This document shows positions 1 to 12,157 of a stretch of DNA of 64,000 nt, piece by piece (the stretch's first letter is position 1; the number at the start of each line of letters is the position of its first letter). A program made the position numbers and the translations under genes. The stretch covers positions 24,639-88,638 of the forward strand of contig JAHBWD010000034.1 of NCBI GenBank assembly GCA_019637175.1, read 5' to 3'. This stretch comes from Labilithrix sp. (GTDB lineage Bacteria > Myxococcota_A > Polyangia > Polyangiales > Polyangiaceae). Below the pieces are notes generated by a model. The model had not been told where the DNA came from. It was given only the letters and a program-made list of their open reading frames with translations, and made no database searches.

Positions 1-346
1 ACGGCCGAGCGCGCAGCCGCGACGTCGAGCGCTTCCCTCGCCGCGTCGTCGAGGCCGGTCGTGCCGCTCACGATCGCGACGCCGGCGTGCGCGCACGCCG
101 CGGCCGCGAGGACGAGCGCGTGCGGCGCGGAGAAGTCGATCATGACCTGCGCGCCCGACCGCGCGATCTCCGCGGGATCGGTCGTGATCTTGGCGCCGAG
201 CGGCCCGGTGCCCGCGAGCTCTCCCACGTCGCGCCCTTCGTCGCCGACGCCGAGCGCGCAGACGACCCTCATCCCCGCGTCGTGCGCGAGGCGGACCACG
301 GCGCGACCCATGCGGCCGTTGGCGCCGAGGACCGCGAGCGCGACGC

Positions 347-350
<4 letters not shown>
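1..350 (-). CDS. dapB: 4-hydroxy-tetrahydrodipicolinate reductase, N-terminal part (C-terminus beyond left edge)
   Basis: The visible 116 residues open with a Rossmann nucleotide-binding loop (VLGANGRMGR), followed by the DapB landmarks MIDFSAPHA and SGTTGL, so this is the NAD(P)H-binding half of dihydrodipicolinate reductase. The enzyme reduces the DapA product in the diaminopimelate/lysine pathway in the cytoplasm. The catalytic/substrate domain (His-His-Lys region) lies outside the window. The ATG at 348-350 overlaps the TGA of dapA by 4 nt (ATGA), so the two genes are translationally coupled, with dapA first. Identification is firm from motifs and from the dapA neighbour. Confidence 0.93.
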
Positions 351-1243
<893 letters not shown>

Positions 1244-1277
1244 GTGAGCGGAGTTGTTCTACGGGGGTGCCACGGGG

Positions 1278-2141
1278 TCAAGGCTTCACGATCGCGTCCC
1301 AGTGCTCGGCGATCTCTTGCGGGGTCCAGACGCCTTGGGCCTCGTCCTTGAACTTGCCCGGCGTCTCGATGACCTTGAAGGCGTACATGCGCGCCCCGGC
1401 GACGGCGAGCACGTGGCCCGTCCGATCGGCGCAGAGATCGCTCGCGAGGAAGAGCGCCGCCGGCGAGATGTGCTCCGGCGTCATCGTCTCCACGCCCTGC
1501 ATCATCGGCAGGTCTTCCGTCATGCGCGTCTTCGCGATGGGCGCGAGCGCGTTGACGGTGATGCGATGCTTCTGGAGCTCGATCGACATCGTGCGCGTCA
1601 GCCCATAGATGCCCGCCTTCGCCGCCGCGTAGTTCGACTGACCGAAGTTGCCCATCATGCCGCTCACGCTCGTCGTGTTGACGATGCGCGCCCGCGCGCC
1701 GCCTCGATCTTCTCCCTGCGCGATCGCCTGCTTCACGAACGCCTGCGAGCAGAGGAACGTCCCCTTGAGGTGGACGGCGACGACCGAGTCCCACATCGCC
1801 TCGTCCATCTTCAGGAACGTCTTGTCGCGGAGGATGCCCGCGTTGTTGACGAGGACGTCGACCTTGCCGAACGCAGAGACCGCGCGCGCGACGATCGCCG
1901 CCGCGCCTTCCGCGGTCGCCACCGAGTCGTGGCTCGCGACCGCCTTGCCCCCGGCCTGCTCGATCTCCTTCACGACCGCGTCGGCCGGGCTCTCGCCTCC
2001 GCCGCCGCTGCCGTCGCGGGCGCCCCCCACGTCGTTGACCACGACGCTCGCGCCTTCGCGCGCGAAGAGGAGCGCGTGCGCGCGTCCGATGCCGTTGCCC
2101 GAGCCCGTGATGATCGCGACCTTGCCTTCGAGGAGAGCCAT
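1278..2141 (-). CDS. SDR-family 3-hydroxyacyl-CoA dehydrogenase-like protein (MFE-2/HSD17B4 type)
   Basis: 287 residues. Cofactor loop TGSGNGIG (13-20), then VVVNDVGG, NNAGILRD, and the catalytic Ser region NTTSVSG with Y171-xxx-K175 in NYAAAKAG. The VVVNDxGG, NNAGILRD and NFGQSNYAAAK signature with a TPEHISP tail is that of the dehydrogenase half of peroxisomal multifunctional enzyme 2, rather than a generic FabG. The inferred role is NAD-dependent oxidation of a 3-hydroxyacyl-CoA. An SCP2 protein and an AMACR-like racemase lie within 5 kb, which are the other companions of this chemistry. The MaoC hydratase part is not in the window. It lies upstream of dapA on the same strand with a 34-nt gap. 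Substrate is unknown. Confidence 0.85.
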   Translation of the reverse strand: MALLEGKVAIITGSGNGIGRAHALLFAREGASVVVNDVGGARDGSGGGGESPADAVVKEIEQAGGKAVASHDSVATAEGAAAIVARAVSAFGKVDVLVNNAGILRDKTFLKMDEAMWDSVVAVHLKGTFLCSQAFVKQAIAQGEDRGGARARIVNTTSVSGMMGNFGQSNYAAAKAGIYGLTRTMSIELQKHRITVNALAPIAKTRMTEDLPMMQGVETMTPEHISPAALFLASDLCADRTGHVLAVAGARMYAFKVIETPGKFKDEAQGVWTPQEIAEHWDAIVKP

Positions 2142-2212
2142 GGCCTCCAGCTAGGCAATTCGCGGCGCGCCGGCAAGCGTCGTACGCTAACCTCCTCCAC
2201 GCACGCGCCGCC

Positions 2213-3277
2213 ATGAAGGATCCCTTCAAGACCCGAAAGATGCAGACGGTGCCGATCCCGGTGCCGCACGCTCCCGAGCCGGCGCCGAGCACGCCTGTCT
2301 CGTCGGGCTCGTCGGGAGGCACGCGCGCCTCGATCCCGATCGGCCCGCCTTCCTCGGAGAGCAACTGGATCACCGGCGAGATGGCTGCGGATCGGGCGAC
2401 CGACCCGGTCCTCACCGTCGTCCCCTCCGCCGACGGAAAAGATCGCGCGACGCTCACCCTCATGACCGGCATCAACGCCGGGCAGGTCTTCGCCGTCGAC
2501 GGCACCGAGCACGTCATCGGCCGCGGCACCGAGGCCGATCTCTGGATCGAAGACGGCGGCGTCAGCCGCCGCCACGCGCGCATCGCCTGCCGATCGGACG
2601 GGCGCTACTTCGTCGAAGATCTCGGATCGACCAACGGCACGTTCCTCGGCAGCCAGCGGATCGAGACGTGCGAGATCCGCGGCGGCGATCGCATCCAGCT
2701 CGGCCCGCAGGTGATCCTGCGCTTCGCCATCACCGACGACGCGGAAGAAGAGCTCCAGCGCCGGCTCTACGAGTCGTCGACGCGCGACGCGCTGACGCGG
2801 ATCTACAACCGCAAGTACTTCACCGAGCGGCTCACCGCCGAGGTCGCCTACTCGCGACGTCACAAGGTCAAGCTCGCCGTCTTGCTCCTCGACGTCGACG
2901 ACTTCAAGCAGATCAACGACACCTACGGTCACCTCGCGGGCGACATGGTGCTGCGGCTCGTGAGCGCGCAGATGCAGCGGCTCATCCGCGTCGAAGATCT
3001 CCTCGCGCGCTACGGCGGCGAAGAGTTCGTCATCCTCGCGCGCTCGACCGGCAAGACCGACGCGATCCGCCTCGCGGAGCGGATCCGCGAGTCGATCAGC
3101 GAGCTCGAGATCACGGTCGACGATCGCTCACTGCGCGTCACGATGAGCATCGGCCTCGCTTCGCTGCCCGACGTCGCGCCCGAAGGCGGCTCGACCGAGC
3201 TCATCGCGCTCGCCGACACTCGCCTCTACAAAGCGAAGGGCGACGGCAAGAACCGCGTGTGCTCGGAGGGAGAATGA
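2213..3277 (+). CDS. FHA-GGDEF diguanylate cyclase
   Basis: 354 residues with a Pro/Ser-rich N-terminus (about 1-70), an FHA domain (about 85-175; VIGRGTE, SRRHA, STNGTF) and a GGDEF domain (about 190-350). The active-site motif GGEEF is intact at 268-272. An RxxD inhibitory site (R259-V-E-D262) sits five residues before it, so product inhibition by c-di-GMP is expected. FHA domains bind phosphothreonine peptides, which suggests that Ser/Thr kinase signalling sets cyclase localisation or activity. There is no signal peptide or membrane segment, so it is cytoplasmic. The stop overlaps the ATG of the GH1 lipoprotein gene by 4 nt (ATGA). It is divergent from the SDR gene across 71 nt. Confidence 0.92.
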   Translation: MKDPFKTRKMQTVPIPVPHAPEPAPSTPVSSGSSGGTRASIPIGPPSSESNWITGEMAADRATDPVLTVVPSADGKDRATLTLMTGINAGQVFAVDGTEHVIGRGTEADLWIEDGGVSRRHARIACRSDGRYFVEDLGSTNGTFLGSQRIETCEIRGGDRIQLGPQVILRFAITDDAEEELQRRLYESSTRDALTRIYNRKYFTERLTAEVAYSRRHKVKLAVLLLDVDDFKQINDTYGHLAGDMVLRLVSAQMQRLIRVEDLLARYGGEEFVILARSTGKTDAIRLAERIRESISELEITVDDRSLRVTMSIGLASLPDVAPEGGSTELIALADTRLYKAKGDGKNRVCSEGE

Positions 3278-4761
3278 AGCGCTGGATCGCGATCGCGTTG
3301 CTCGTCGTCGCCGCGTGCGGGAGCGACGAAGCGGATCCGCCGGCGACCGAGCCCGAAGAGGTCTCGTTCCCGAGCGGCTTCTTGTGGGGATCGGCGAGCG
3401 CCGGCTTCCAGGTCGAGAAGGGCCTCGGCAACACCGACTGGGGCAAGTGGGTCAAGACACCCGGCAAGATCAAGGACGGCGAAGATCCCGACGTCGGCGG
3501 CGCCGACGCGCTCGCGCACATCGCCGAAGACGTCGCGCTCCTGAAGGCGTCGGGGCAGAACTCGTATCGCTTCTCGGTCGAGTGGGCGCGCGTGTACCCG
3601 ACGCGCGCGGCGTTCGACGCCGATCAGCCGGACGCGGCGGCCATCGCCGCTTACGACGAGCTCTTCGCCGCGCTCCGCGCCGCCCAGATCACGCCGTTCG
3701 TCACGCTCCAGCACTTCACGCTCCCCGACTACTTCTCGGATCCGAGCAAGCCCGAAGAGCCGCAAGGGTGGGAGCGGCCCGAGATCATCGACGCGTTCGC
3801 CGCGTGGTGCGGGCGCGCCGCGGCGCGCTGGGGCGGCGCCGTCGACTGGTGGGCGACGATCAACGAGCCGATGGTCGCGCCCGTCGCCGGCTACATCCAG
3901 GGCGCGTTTCCTCCGGGGCTCCTGCTCGCGGTGCCGCGCGCGCTGCTCGCGGGCAAGAACGAGGCGCGCGCACACGCGAAGTGCTACGACGCGGTCAAGG
4001 CGGCCGACACGATCGACGCCGACGGCGACGGCAAGACCTCTCTCGTCGGCATCGTGCAGCACCAGCGCGCGGTCGAGCCCGAGGATCCCGACTACCCCGA
4101 CGACGTCGCCGCGGCCGATCGCGTCCGCTACGTCAACAACATGTGGATCCTGAACGCCGTCGTGCGCGGCGACTGGGACGACGACTTCGACGGCAACCTC
4201 GACGGCCCGAACGACAAGAAGGGCGACCCCGCGCTCGCCGGGCGATCCGACTACCTCGGCATCAACTACTACTCGGCGCTCTGGGCCTCGGTGAACGGCA
4301 TCCAGGTGCCCGTCATCAACGCGGGGATCAAGCAGGATCGCCTGCTCAACGATCGCCCGAAGACCGACTTCCACTGGGACATCTACCCCGAGGGCTTCCG
4401 GATCATCCTCGACGAGGTCAAGGGCTTCGGCCTGCCGATCGTGATCACGGAGAACGGCATCGCCGACTCGCGCGACGTCAACCGCGCGCGCTTCCTCCTC
4501 GAGCACCTCTACGAGCTCGGCAAGGCGCAGGCCGACGGCTTCGACATCCGCGGCTACTTCTATTGGTCGCTCCTCGACAACTTCGAGTGGGCGAGCGGCT
4601 ACTGCCCTCGCTTCGGCCTCCACACGGTCGATCGCGCGACCGCCGCGCGCGCCGCGCGTCCGAGCGCGCAGGTGTACGCGCGCGTCGCGGCGAGCGGCAA
4701 GGTCACGAAGAAGGAGATCGACGCGCTGCCTCCCTACGTGCCGCCCGCCCCATGCGACTGA
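3274..4761 (+). CDS. glycoside hydrolase family 1 lipoprotein (beta-glucosidase-like)
   Basis: 495 residues. A lipoprotein signal (VVAACGS; Cys about 15) precedes a complete GH1 barrel that starts FLWGSASAGFQVEKG. The acid/base is in TINEP (E198) and the nucleophile in ITENG (E393). The C-terminal YFYWSLLDNFEW is also a GH1 hallmark. The family cleaves beta-glucosides or galactosides with retention. Most bacterial GH1 enzymes are cytoplasmic, so a predicted membrane-anchored, exported form is unusual. Start chosen as the ATG overlapping the cyclase stop, because the lipobox follows directly. Its 3' end overlaps the next lipoprotein start by 10 nt. The exact sugar substrate cannot be told. Confidence 0.9.
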   Translation: MKRWIAIALLVVAACGSDEADPPATEPEEVSFPSGFLWGSASAGFQVEKGLGNTDWGKWVKTPGKIKDGEDPDVGGADALAHIAEDVALLKASGQNSYRFSVEWARVYPTRAAFDADQPDAAAIAAYDELFAALRAAQITPFVTLQHFTLPDYFSDPSKPEEPQGWERPEIIDAFAAWCGRAAARWGGAVDWWATINEPMVAPVAGYIQGAFPPGLLLAVPRALLAGKNEARAHAKCYDAVKAADTIDADGDGKTSLVGIVQHQRAVEPEDPDYPDDVAAADRVRYVNNMWILNAVVRGDWDDDFDGNLDGPNDKKGDPALAGRSDYLGINYYSALWASVNGIQVPVINAGIKQDRLLNDRPKTDFHWDIYPEGFRIILDEVKGFGLPIVITENGIADSRDVNRARFLLEHLYELGKAQADGFDIRGYFYWSLLDNFEWASGYCPRFGLHTVDRATAARAARPSAQVYARVAASGKVTKKEIDALPPYVPPAPCD

Positions 4762-5432
4762 AGGTCGACCTCGCGCGGATCGCCGCCGTGAGCGCCGCCT
4801 CGCTCGCGCTCTTGCTCGCGTGCGGGAGCGAAACGGCAGGAGGCGACGACGGCGCGCCCGACGGCGCGAGCGCCGAGCCCGAGGCCGGGCTGCGCGAGAG
4901 CGCGGCCGACGCGCCCGAGGCCGACGCGCTCCCGAGCGGTGAGCTGTCGTGCGATCCGGCCGCCGGCTGCGGCCCCGGCATGGTCTGCACCGACGTGGGG
5001 AGGCCGACCCCGTTCTGCCGCGCGGCGTGCGCGAGCGACGACGACTGCGTCGCCGTCACGACCGCGTGCGTCTTGCTCACCGCGGGACCGCCCGCGAGCG
5101 GCGCGTGCGTCCCGACGTGCACGCCCTTCGGCGGCGGCTGTCCCGGCACGCTCACGTGCACCGCGCACGCGCCCGACGTCGCCGGCGTCACCCAGCCGCC
5201 GAAGGCGGCGAAGTCGGCCTTCTGCCGCGTGCCCGGCGCGCTCGCGCTCGGCGCCTCGTGCGTCGACGACCCGCTCGGCTGCGTCGCGAACGCCGAGTGC
5301 GTGTTCTTCCCTCAGAACGGCGAAGACGTCGACGACTCGAAGTGCCACGCGCTCTGCGACGCGGCGCACGCGTGCGCCGCGGGCAACTGCGTCATCAAGC
5401 CCGGCGAAACGTTCGGCTTCTGCACCGGCTGA
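4752..5432 (+). CDS. Cys-rich lipoprotein of unknown function
   Basis: 226 residues from the ATG at 4752, ten bases inside the GH1 gene. The signal peptide ends in a lipobox-like LLLACGS (Cys about 22), then an Asp/Glu/Ala-rich low-complexity linker to about 70. The rest is Cys-rich with repeated spacings such as CDPAAGCGPGMVC and CTPFGGGCPGTLTC, which resembles the small disulfide modules common in myxobacterial surface lipoproteins. No catalytic motif is visible. The overlap with the GH1 gene implies coexpression with the cyclase and hydrolase genes. Function unknown. Confidence 0.8.
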   Translation: MRLKVDLARIAAVSAASLALLLACGSETAGGDDGAPDGASAEPEAGLRESAADAPEADALPSGELSCDPAAGCGPGMVCTDVGRPTPFCRAACASDDDCVAVTTACVLLTAGPPASGACVPTCTPFGGGCPGTLTCTAHAPDVAGVTQPPKAAKSAFCRVPGALALGASCVDDPLGCVANAECVFFPQNGEDVDDSKCHALCDAAHACAAGNCVIKPGETFGFCTG

Positions 5433-5454
5433 TTGGACTTCCCCGCAGCGTCTC

Positions 5455-5483
5455 TTGACGGCCTCCGCGCCGCTTGGTACTCC
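5455..5483 (+). promoter_or_regulatory. candidate sigma-70-type promoter for the SCP2/racemase pair
   Basis: TTGACG (5455-5460) and TACTCC (5478-5483) are separated by 17 nt and lie 50 nt before the ATG at 5533, which has a strong Shine-Dalgarno GAGGAGG at 5521-5527. The -35 is 5/6 to consensus. The -10 is weak, so this is only a candidate. Confidence 0.35.
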
Positions 5484-5532
5484 GCTGAACCGCGATTCAC
5501 TTTTTGTGACCTGACTGCCCGAGGAGGACGCG

Positions 5533-5865
5533 ATGGCCGTGGACATCAAGAAGCTGTTCAACGAGGAGCTCCCCGCGGCCCTCGAGAAGAACGCCGAGGA
5601 CGCGAAGACGATCGGCGCGAAGTACCAGATGAACGTCACCGGCGAGGGTGAGTGGAGCATCGACGTGACGTCGACCGGCCCGTCGTGCAAGCCGGGCAAC
5701 GGCGCCGCCGACTGCACGATCACGATCGCGGCGGAAGACTTCCAGAAGCTCGTCGAGAACCCCCAGGCGAACGGCATGCAGCTGTTCTTCGCCGGCAAGC
5801 TCAAGGTCGCGGGCAACCAGATGCTCGCGATGAAGCTGCAGAAGCTCTTCAGCTACAAGGCCTGA
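5533..5865 (+). CDS. SCP2 sterol-carrier-domain protein
   Basis: 110 residues, a stand-alone SCP2 domain of normal size. The conserved pattern is readable: CTITIAAEDFQKLVENP, then LFFAGKLKVAGNQMLAMKLQKLF, which is the lipid-binding strand and C-terminal helix of the fold. These proteins bind acyl-CoA or sterol-like ligands in the cytoplasm. Strong ribosome site GAGGAGG six bases upstream. The racemase gene follows after 4 nt, so the two form an operon. With the MFE-2-like SDR nearby, a role in handling branched or polycyclic acyl-CoA is inferred. Confidence 0.88.
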   Translation: MAVDIKKLFNEELPAALEKNAEDAKTIGAKYQMNVTGEGEWSIDVTSTGPSCKPGNGAADCTITIAAEDFQKLVENPQANGMQLFFAGKLKVAGNQMLAMKLQKLFSYKA

Positions 5866-5869
5866 GCCG

Positions 5870-7027
5870 GTGGCGCCCCTCGCGGGCATCAAGGTCCTCG
5901 ACCTGTCGCGGCTCCTTCCGGGCCCGCTCGCGTCGCTCGTCCTCGCGGACCTCGGCGCGTCCGTCGACAAGGTCGAGGACAGCGCGGGCGGCGACTACCT
6001 CCGGGTGATGCCGCCGCATCGCGACGGCACGTCGAGCGTGTTCCTCGCGCTGAACCGCAACAAGCGGAGCGCGGTGCTCGATCTGAAGAAGGCGAAGGGC
6101 AAGGAGGCGATGCTCCGCCTCGTGCGCGGCTACGACGTGCTGCTCGAGCAGTTCCGTCCGGGCGTGCTCGATCGCCTCGGCCTCTCGCACGAGACGCTCC
6201 GCGCCGCGAACCCGCGCCTCGTCGTGTGCGCGCTCACCGGCTACGGCCAGAGCGGTCCGCTCGCGCATCGCGCGGGTCACGATCTCAACTACCTCGCGCG
6301 CGCCGGCGTGCTCGGCTTCCAGGGTCCCGCCGGCGGCCCGCCCACGGTCCCGGGCTTCCAGCTCGCCGACGTGAGCGGCGGCCTCTACGCCGTGATCGGG
6401 ATCATGGGCGCGCTGATGGAGCGCGCGCGAACGGGCCAGGGCGCCGTCGTCGACGTCGCGATGATCGAGACGGCGATGCCCTTCGCGATCGCGGGCTTCG
6501 GGCTCTTGTTCGGCGGGCACTCGCCCGCGCGAGGCGCCGAGGCGCTGCTCGGCGGCATCGCGCCTTACGGCACGTACGCGACGAAAGACGGCAAGGCGAT
6601 GTCGCTCGCCGCGCTCGAGCCGAAGTTCTGGATGGCGTTCTCGCAAGGCGTCGGCCACGAGGTCGACATGAGCGATCTCGTGCCCGGCCCTCATCAGGCC
6701 GAGCTCAAGGCGAAGCTCGCGAAGATCTTCGCCGACAAGACGCGCGACGAGTGGGTCGCCTTCGCCAAGGAGCGCGACTGCTGTCTCGAGCCCGTGCTCA
6801 CGCCCGAAGAGGCGATGGCCGACGAGCACCTCGCCGCCCGCAAGATGTTCTTCGAGATGCCTTCGCCTTCGGGGCCGATCCCCCAGATGCGCACGCCGCT
6901 CACGCCGCCGGATCGCGCGCACGCCGCGCCGCCGAAGCAGGGCGAGCACACCGACGTCATCTTGCGCGAGGCGGGCTTCGGCGAAGAAGAGATCGCCGCG
7001 CTGCGCGTTGACGGCGCGATTCGTTAG
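5870..7027 (+). CDS. CaiB/BaiF family III CoA-transferase, alpha-methylacyl-CoA racemase-like
   Basis: 385 residues with a GTG start 4 nt after the SCP2 stop. The N-terminal IKVLDLSRLLPGPLASLVLADLG and TGYGQSGPLAHRAGHDLNYLA are typical of the AMACR branch. H137 (RAGHDLNY) and D167 (LADVSGG) are 30 residues apart, the spacing of the catalytic His126/Asp156 pair of Mycobacterium tuberculosis MCR, so racemase activity is favoured over CoA transfer. The reaction is epimerisation of 2-methylacyl-CoA before beta-oxidation. The TAG stop (7025-7027) shares bases with the TAA of the convergent MshEN-like gene (7024-7026). Confidence 0.88.
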   Translation: MAPLAGIKVLDLSRLLPGPLASLVLADLGASVDKVEDSAGGDYLRVMPPHRDGTSSVFLALNRNKRSAVLDLKKAKGKEAMLRLVRGYDVLLEQFRPGVLDRLGLSHETLRAANPRLVVCALTGYGQSGPLAHRAGHDLNYLARAGVLGFQGPAGGPPTVPGFQLADVSGGLYAVIGIMGALMERARTGQGAVVDVAMIETAMPFAIAGFGLLFGGHSPARGAEALLGGIAPYGTYATKDGKAMSLAALEPKFWMAFSQGVGHEVDMSDLVPGPHQAELKAKLAKIFADKTRDEWVAFAKERDCCLEPVLTPEEAMADEHLAARKMFFEMPSPSGPIPQMRTPLTPPDRAHAAPPKQGEHTDVILREAGFGEEEIAALRVDGAIR

Positions 7028-8127
7028 ATCTTCCGAAGCTCCTCGACGAACTCCCAGTCGGCGATGAGCCCCTTGCGGAGGAGGATCGAGAGCAGCGCGG
7101 CGACGACCGGCTCCCACTGCGGCTTCTCTCCGAGGATCTCGGTCGCGTCGGCGCCGTGCGCGGTCGCGCGAAGGGCGCTGACGAAGTCACGCGCGGTCAG
7201 CCCCTCTTCGCCGCTCCTCTGCTTCGCCGGAAGCTGGATCGTCGTGCCGTCGAGCAGCGTGAGGCTGAGCATCCGCGCGCGGCGCGCGGCGACGCGCGGC
7301 TCGGCGTCGGCCTCGCCGCGGGGCGTGATCACGCCGTCGTCCGGCGTGAGACGGCGCGGCGGCGGGTTCGAACGCGTCGTCGGAGGACCTTCGGCCTCGT
7401 CGGGCGACGCCGGCGGGCGCGCCGAAGGCCTCCGCGCCCCGGGGAGCGGAGGCGGAGGTTGCGACGGCGCGCGCGGAGGCTGCGAAGGCTTCCGCGGCGG
7501 ATCAGGCTGCGTGATCACCGCAGGCGTCATCGGCGCGTCGTGGCGGCCCTCGCGCGTCGTCGTCGGCGGCTCGACGCGCGTCGGCGGGACCGGCACGTCG
7601 ATGATCTGCGCGCCCGCGGGCTCGCCGTAATAGACGCGGATCGCGCTGCGGATGTCGGTGGCCGACGCGATCATCGGCCGCGCAGGGAGGTTCGCCTGAC
7701 GCGAGACCTCGGCGAGCGCGGCTTCGTTCGTCGGGTCGTCCATCGCGACGTAGAGCGTCTCGCCCTGCCCCTTCACGTGGCGGACGAAGATCGGGATCAA
7801 GCAGTATTGCTCGGCGAGCTCTCGCTGCACGCGGTTCAAGAGCTGGCGCGAAAAGTCGATGTGATAGAGCGACACCCACGGCACGCTGAGCTGGAGGCTC
7901 AGCGTCTGCGTGAGCTGCGCTTCGTTGAGCCAGCCGCGCTCGATGAGCAGCTGTCCGATCTTCTTGTCGCTCGGCGCGCGCTCCTTCTGCGCGGCCAGCA
8001 CGTCCGCGAGCTGCTCCGCGGTGACGACGTTGGCCTGGATGAGGAGCTCCCCGAGCAGCGGACGGCGCGCGCTCGGGTCGCGCGCGCCTGGGTCGGGCGG
8101 AGGGGCCCCGCTCGCATCGAACACCAC
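7024..8127 (-). CDS. MshEN/GspE-N-domain protein without ATPase domain, candidate c-di-GMP receptor
   Basis: 367 residues with a GTG start at 8127 (a second GTG is next to it). Residues about 25-90 hold two tandem MshEN-like half-motifs, LGELLIQANVVTAEQLADVL and IGQLLIERGWLNEAQLTQTL, followed by VPWVSL. Residues 90-175 resemble the second GspE/PilB N-terminal domain (LIPIFVRHVKGQGETLYVAM, ending in IRSAIRVYYG). A Pro/Ser/Arg-rich linker (about 185-280) leads to a small conserved C-terminal domain. The Walker ATPase of GspE/PilB is absent, so this is not a motor. MshEN domains of the MshE type bind c-di-GMP. Binding here is inferred, not shown. The open frame continues upstream to 10977 only as a shadow of the kinase gene. 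Confidence 0.8.
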   Translation of the reverse strand: MVFDASGAPPPDPGARDPSARRPLLGELLIQANVVTAEQLADVLAAQKERAPSDKKIGQLLIERGWLNEAQLTQTLSLQLSVPWVSLYHIDFSRQLLNRVQRELAEQYCLIPIFVRHVKGQGETLYVAMDDPTNEAALAEVSRQANLPARPMIASATDIRSAIRVYYGEPAGAQIIDVPVPPTRVEPPTTTREGRHDAPMTPAVITQPDPPRKPSQPPRAPSQPPPPLPGARRPSARPPASPDEAEGPPTTRSNPPPRRLTPDDGVITPRGEADAEPRVAARRARMLSLTLLDGTTIQLPAKQRSGEEGLTARDFVSALRATAHGADATEILGEKPQWEPVVAALLSILLRKGLIADWEFVEELRKI

Positions 8128-8286
8128 GGAACGATGGTAGCGACCCGCCCAGAGCGGGGCCAACCATCCGCCGAAAGCTCGCGGCCTCGAGCCCGTTTTA
8201 CGCCATAAAGCTGAGCTCCTGGACCGTCGCGCTAACGGTGGTTCTTTCCGCTTTTTCGCCGTGATAGCCTGGGTGTCCCCCCGGCC

Positions 8287-11009
<2,723 letters not shown>

Positions 11010-11013
<4 letters not shown>

Positions 11014-12032
11014 AGAGGCGTGGCTCGGTCGTTGCGCTCGTCGTGATCCTCGCCGCGTGCGGCGGGCAGGAGCCGCCCGCGAAGGCGCCCGACGCCCCTC
11101 CCCCGCGCAAGGATCCCGCGTCGCTCCAGCAGGTCTCCGAGACGTGCGCGCGCATCGCTTCGTGCACCCACGCCCACGACGCGCCGCGCCTGCGCGACCC
11201 CAGCGCCTGCGTCGACTGGTGGCTCGCGCACGCCGACGCCCAAGCCCCCGATCCGCTCCACAAGTGCCTCGCGCAGGCGACGACGTGCGAGCAGATCAAC
11301 ACGTGCATGCACGGCGGCGGCGACGCGCGCGCGGCGACGTTCTGCGGCCAGCGGCCGGGCGTCGTCTCTGGCTGCGACGGCGATCGTTTCGTGAGCTGTG
11401 GTGACGACGACGCACTCGAGAGCACCGTCACCGACTGCGCCTCGCTCGGCGCGACCTGCAAGGAGATGAAGGCGCCCGGCGGTCTCGTCGTGCGCGGCTG
11501 CTTCGCCCCGCAGAAGTGCCCTGCCGGCGCGCCCGAAGCGCGCTGCGAAGGCGACGCGGTCGTCTCCTGCCACGACGGCGTGATCGAGCGCGCGACGTGC
11601 AGGCCCGGGACGAAGTGCGAAGAGCACCGCGACGAGAGCGGCGACGCGACCGCGAGCTGCCAGCTCCCCGGCCGGCGCCGCTGCGATCTGCTCGGCGCCC
11701 GACATTGCGAGGGCGATCGGTTGATCGAGTGCTCGAGCCAGGATCACTTCGGCAAGGTGCGCGTGAGCGACTGCTCCGGCTTCGGCCTTCGCTGCGCCGG
11801 CAAGGGGCCGCGCGCCGGCTGCTACGTCGCCGCCGACGTCGAGTGCGACCGCGACATGCTCCCCAAGTGCGAGGGTAGCTCGATCGTCTTCTGCGCCGCC
11901 GGCCGGTTGACCAAGATCCCGTGCGGCAAGCTCGGGATGGGCTCGTGCAACCCGACCGCGCGCGGCCCCGTGGCGGCCTGCACTTCGAACGAGCCCGCGC
12001 CCCGGGCCGTGCTCAAACCGACGGGGAAGTGA
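11010..12032 (+). CDS. Cys-rich lipoprotein coupled to the kinase gene
   Basis: 340 residues. The signal peptide ends LAACGG (Cys about 17), followed by a Pro/Ala linker and a long Cys-rich region. Repeated short modules of the type CEGDxxxxC (CDGDRFVSC, CEGDAVVSC, CEGDRLIEC, CEGSSIVFC) recur about every 50 residues, suggesting four or five disulfide-bonded repeats. The ATG overlaps the kinase stop by 4 nt, so the kinase and this exported protein are coexpressed. No enzymatic motif was found. Function is unknown. Confidence 0.82.
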
Positions 12033-12157
12033 GCCGTTCACCGGGCGCGACAAGGAGCCGCCTCGAGAAAGCTCGGCGCCGCCGGAGGATCGCGCTTCGT
12101 GGTCCCCGATCCGGGAAGAAGCCACTAAAGTGAGCCCGGGCTGACACGAGCAAGGCG

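Noticed and set aside
3226..4623. 465-residue minus-strand frame over the GH1 gene
   Set aside because: Antisense shadow of a well-supported gene, dominated by Val/Glu/Asp/Arg.
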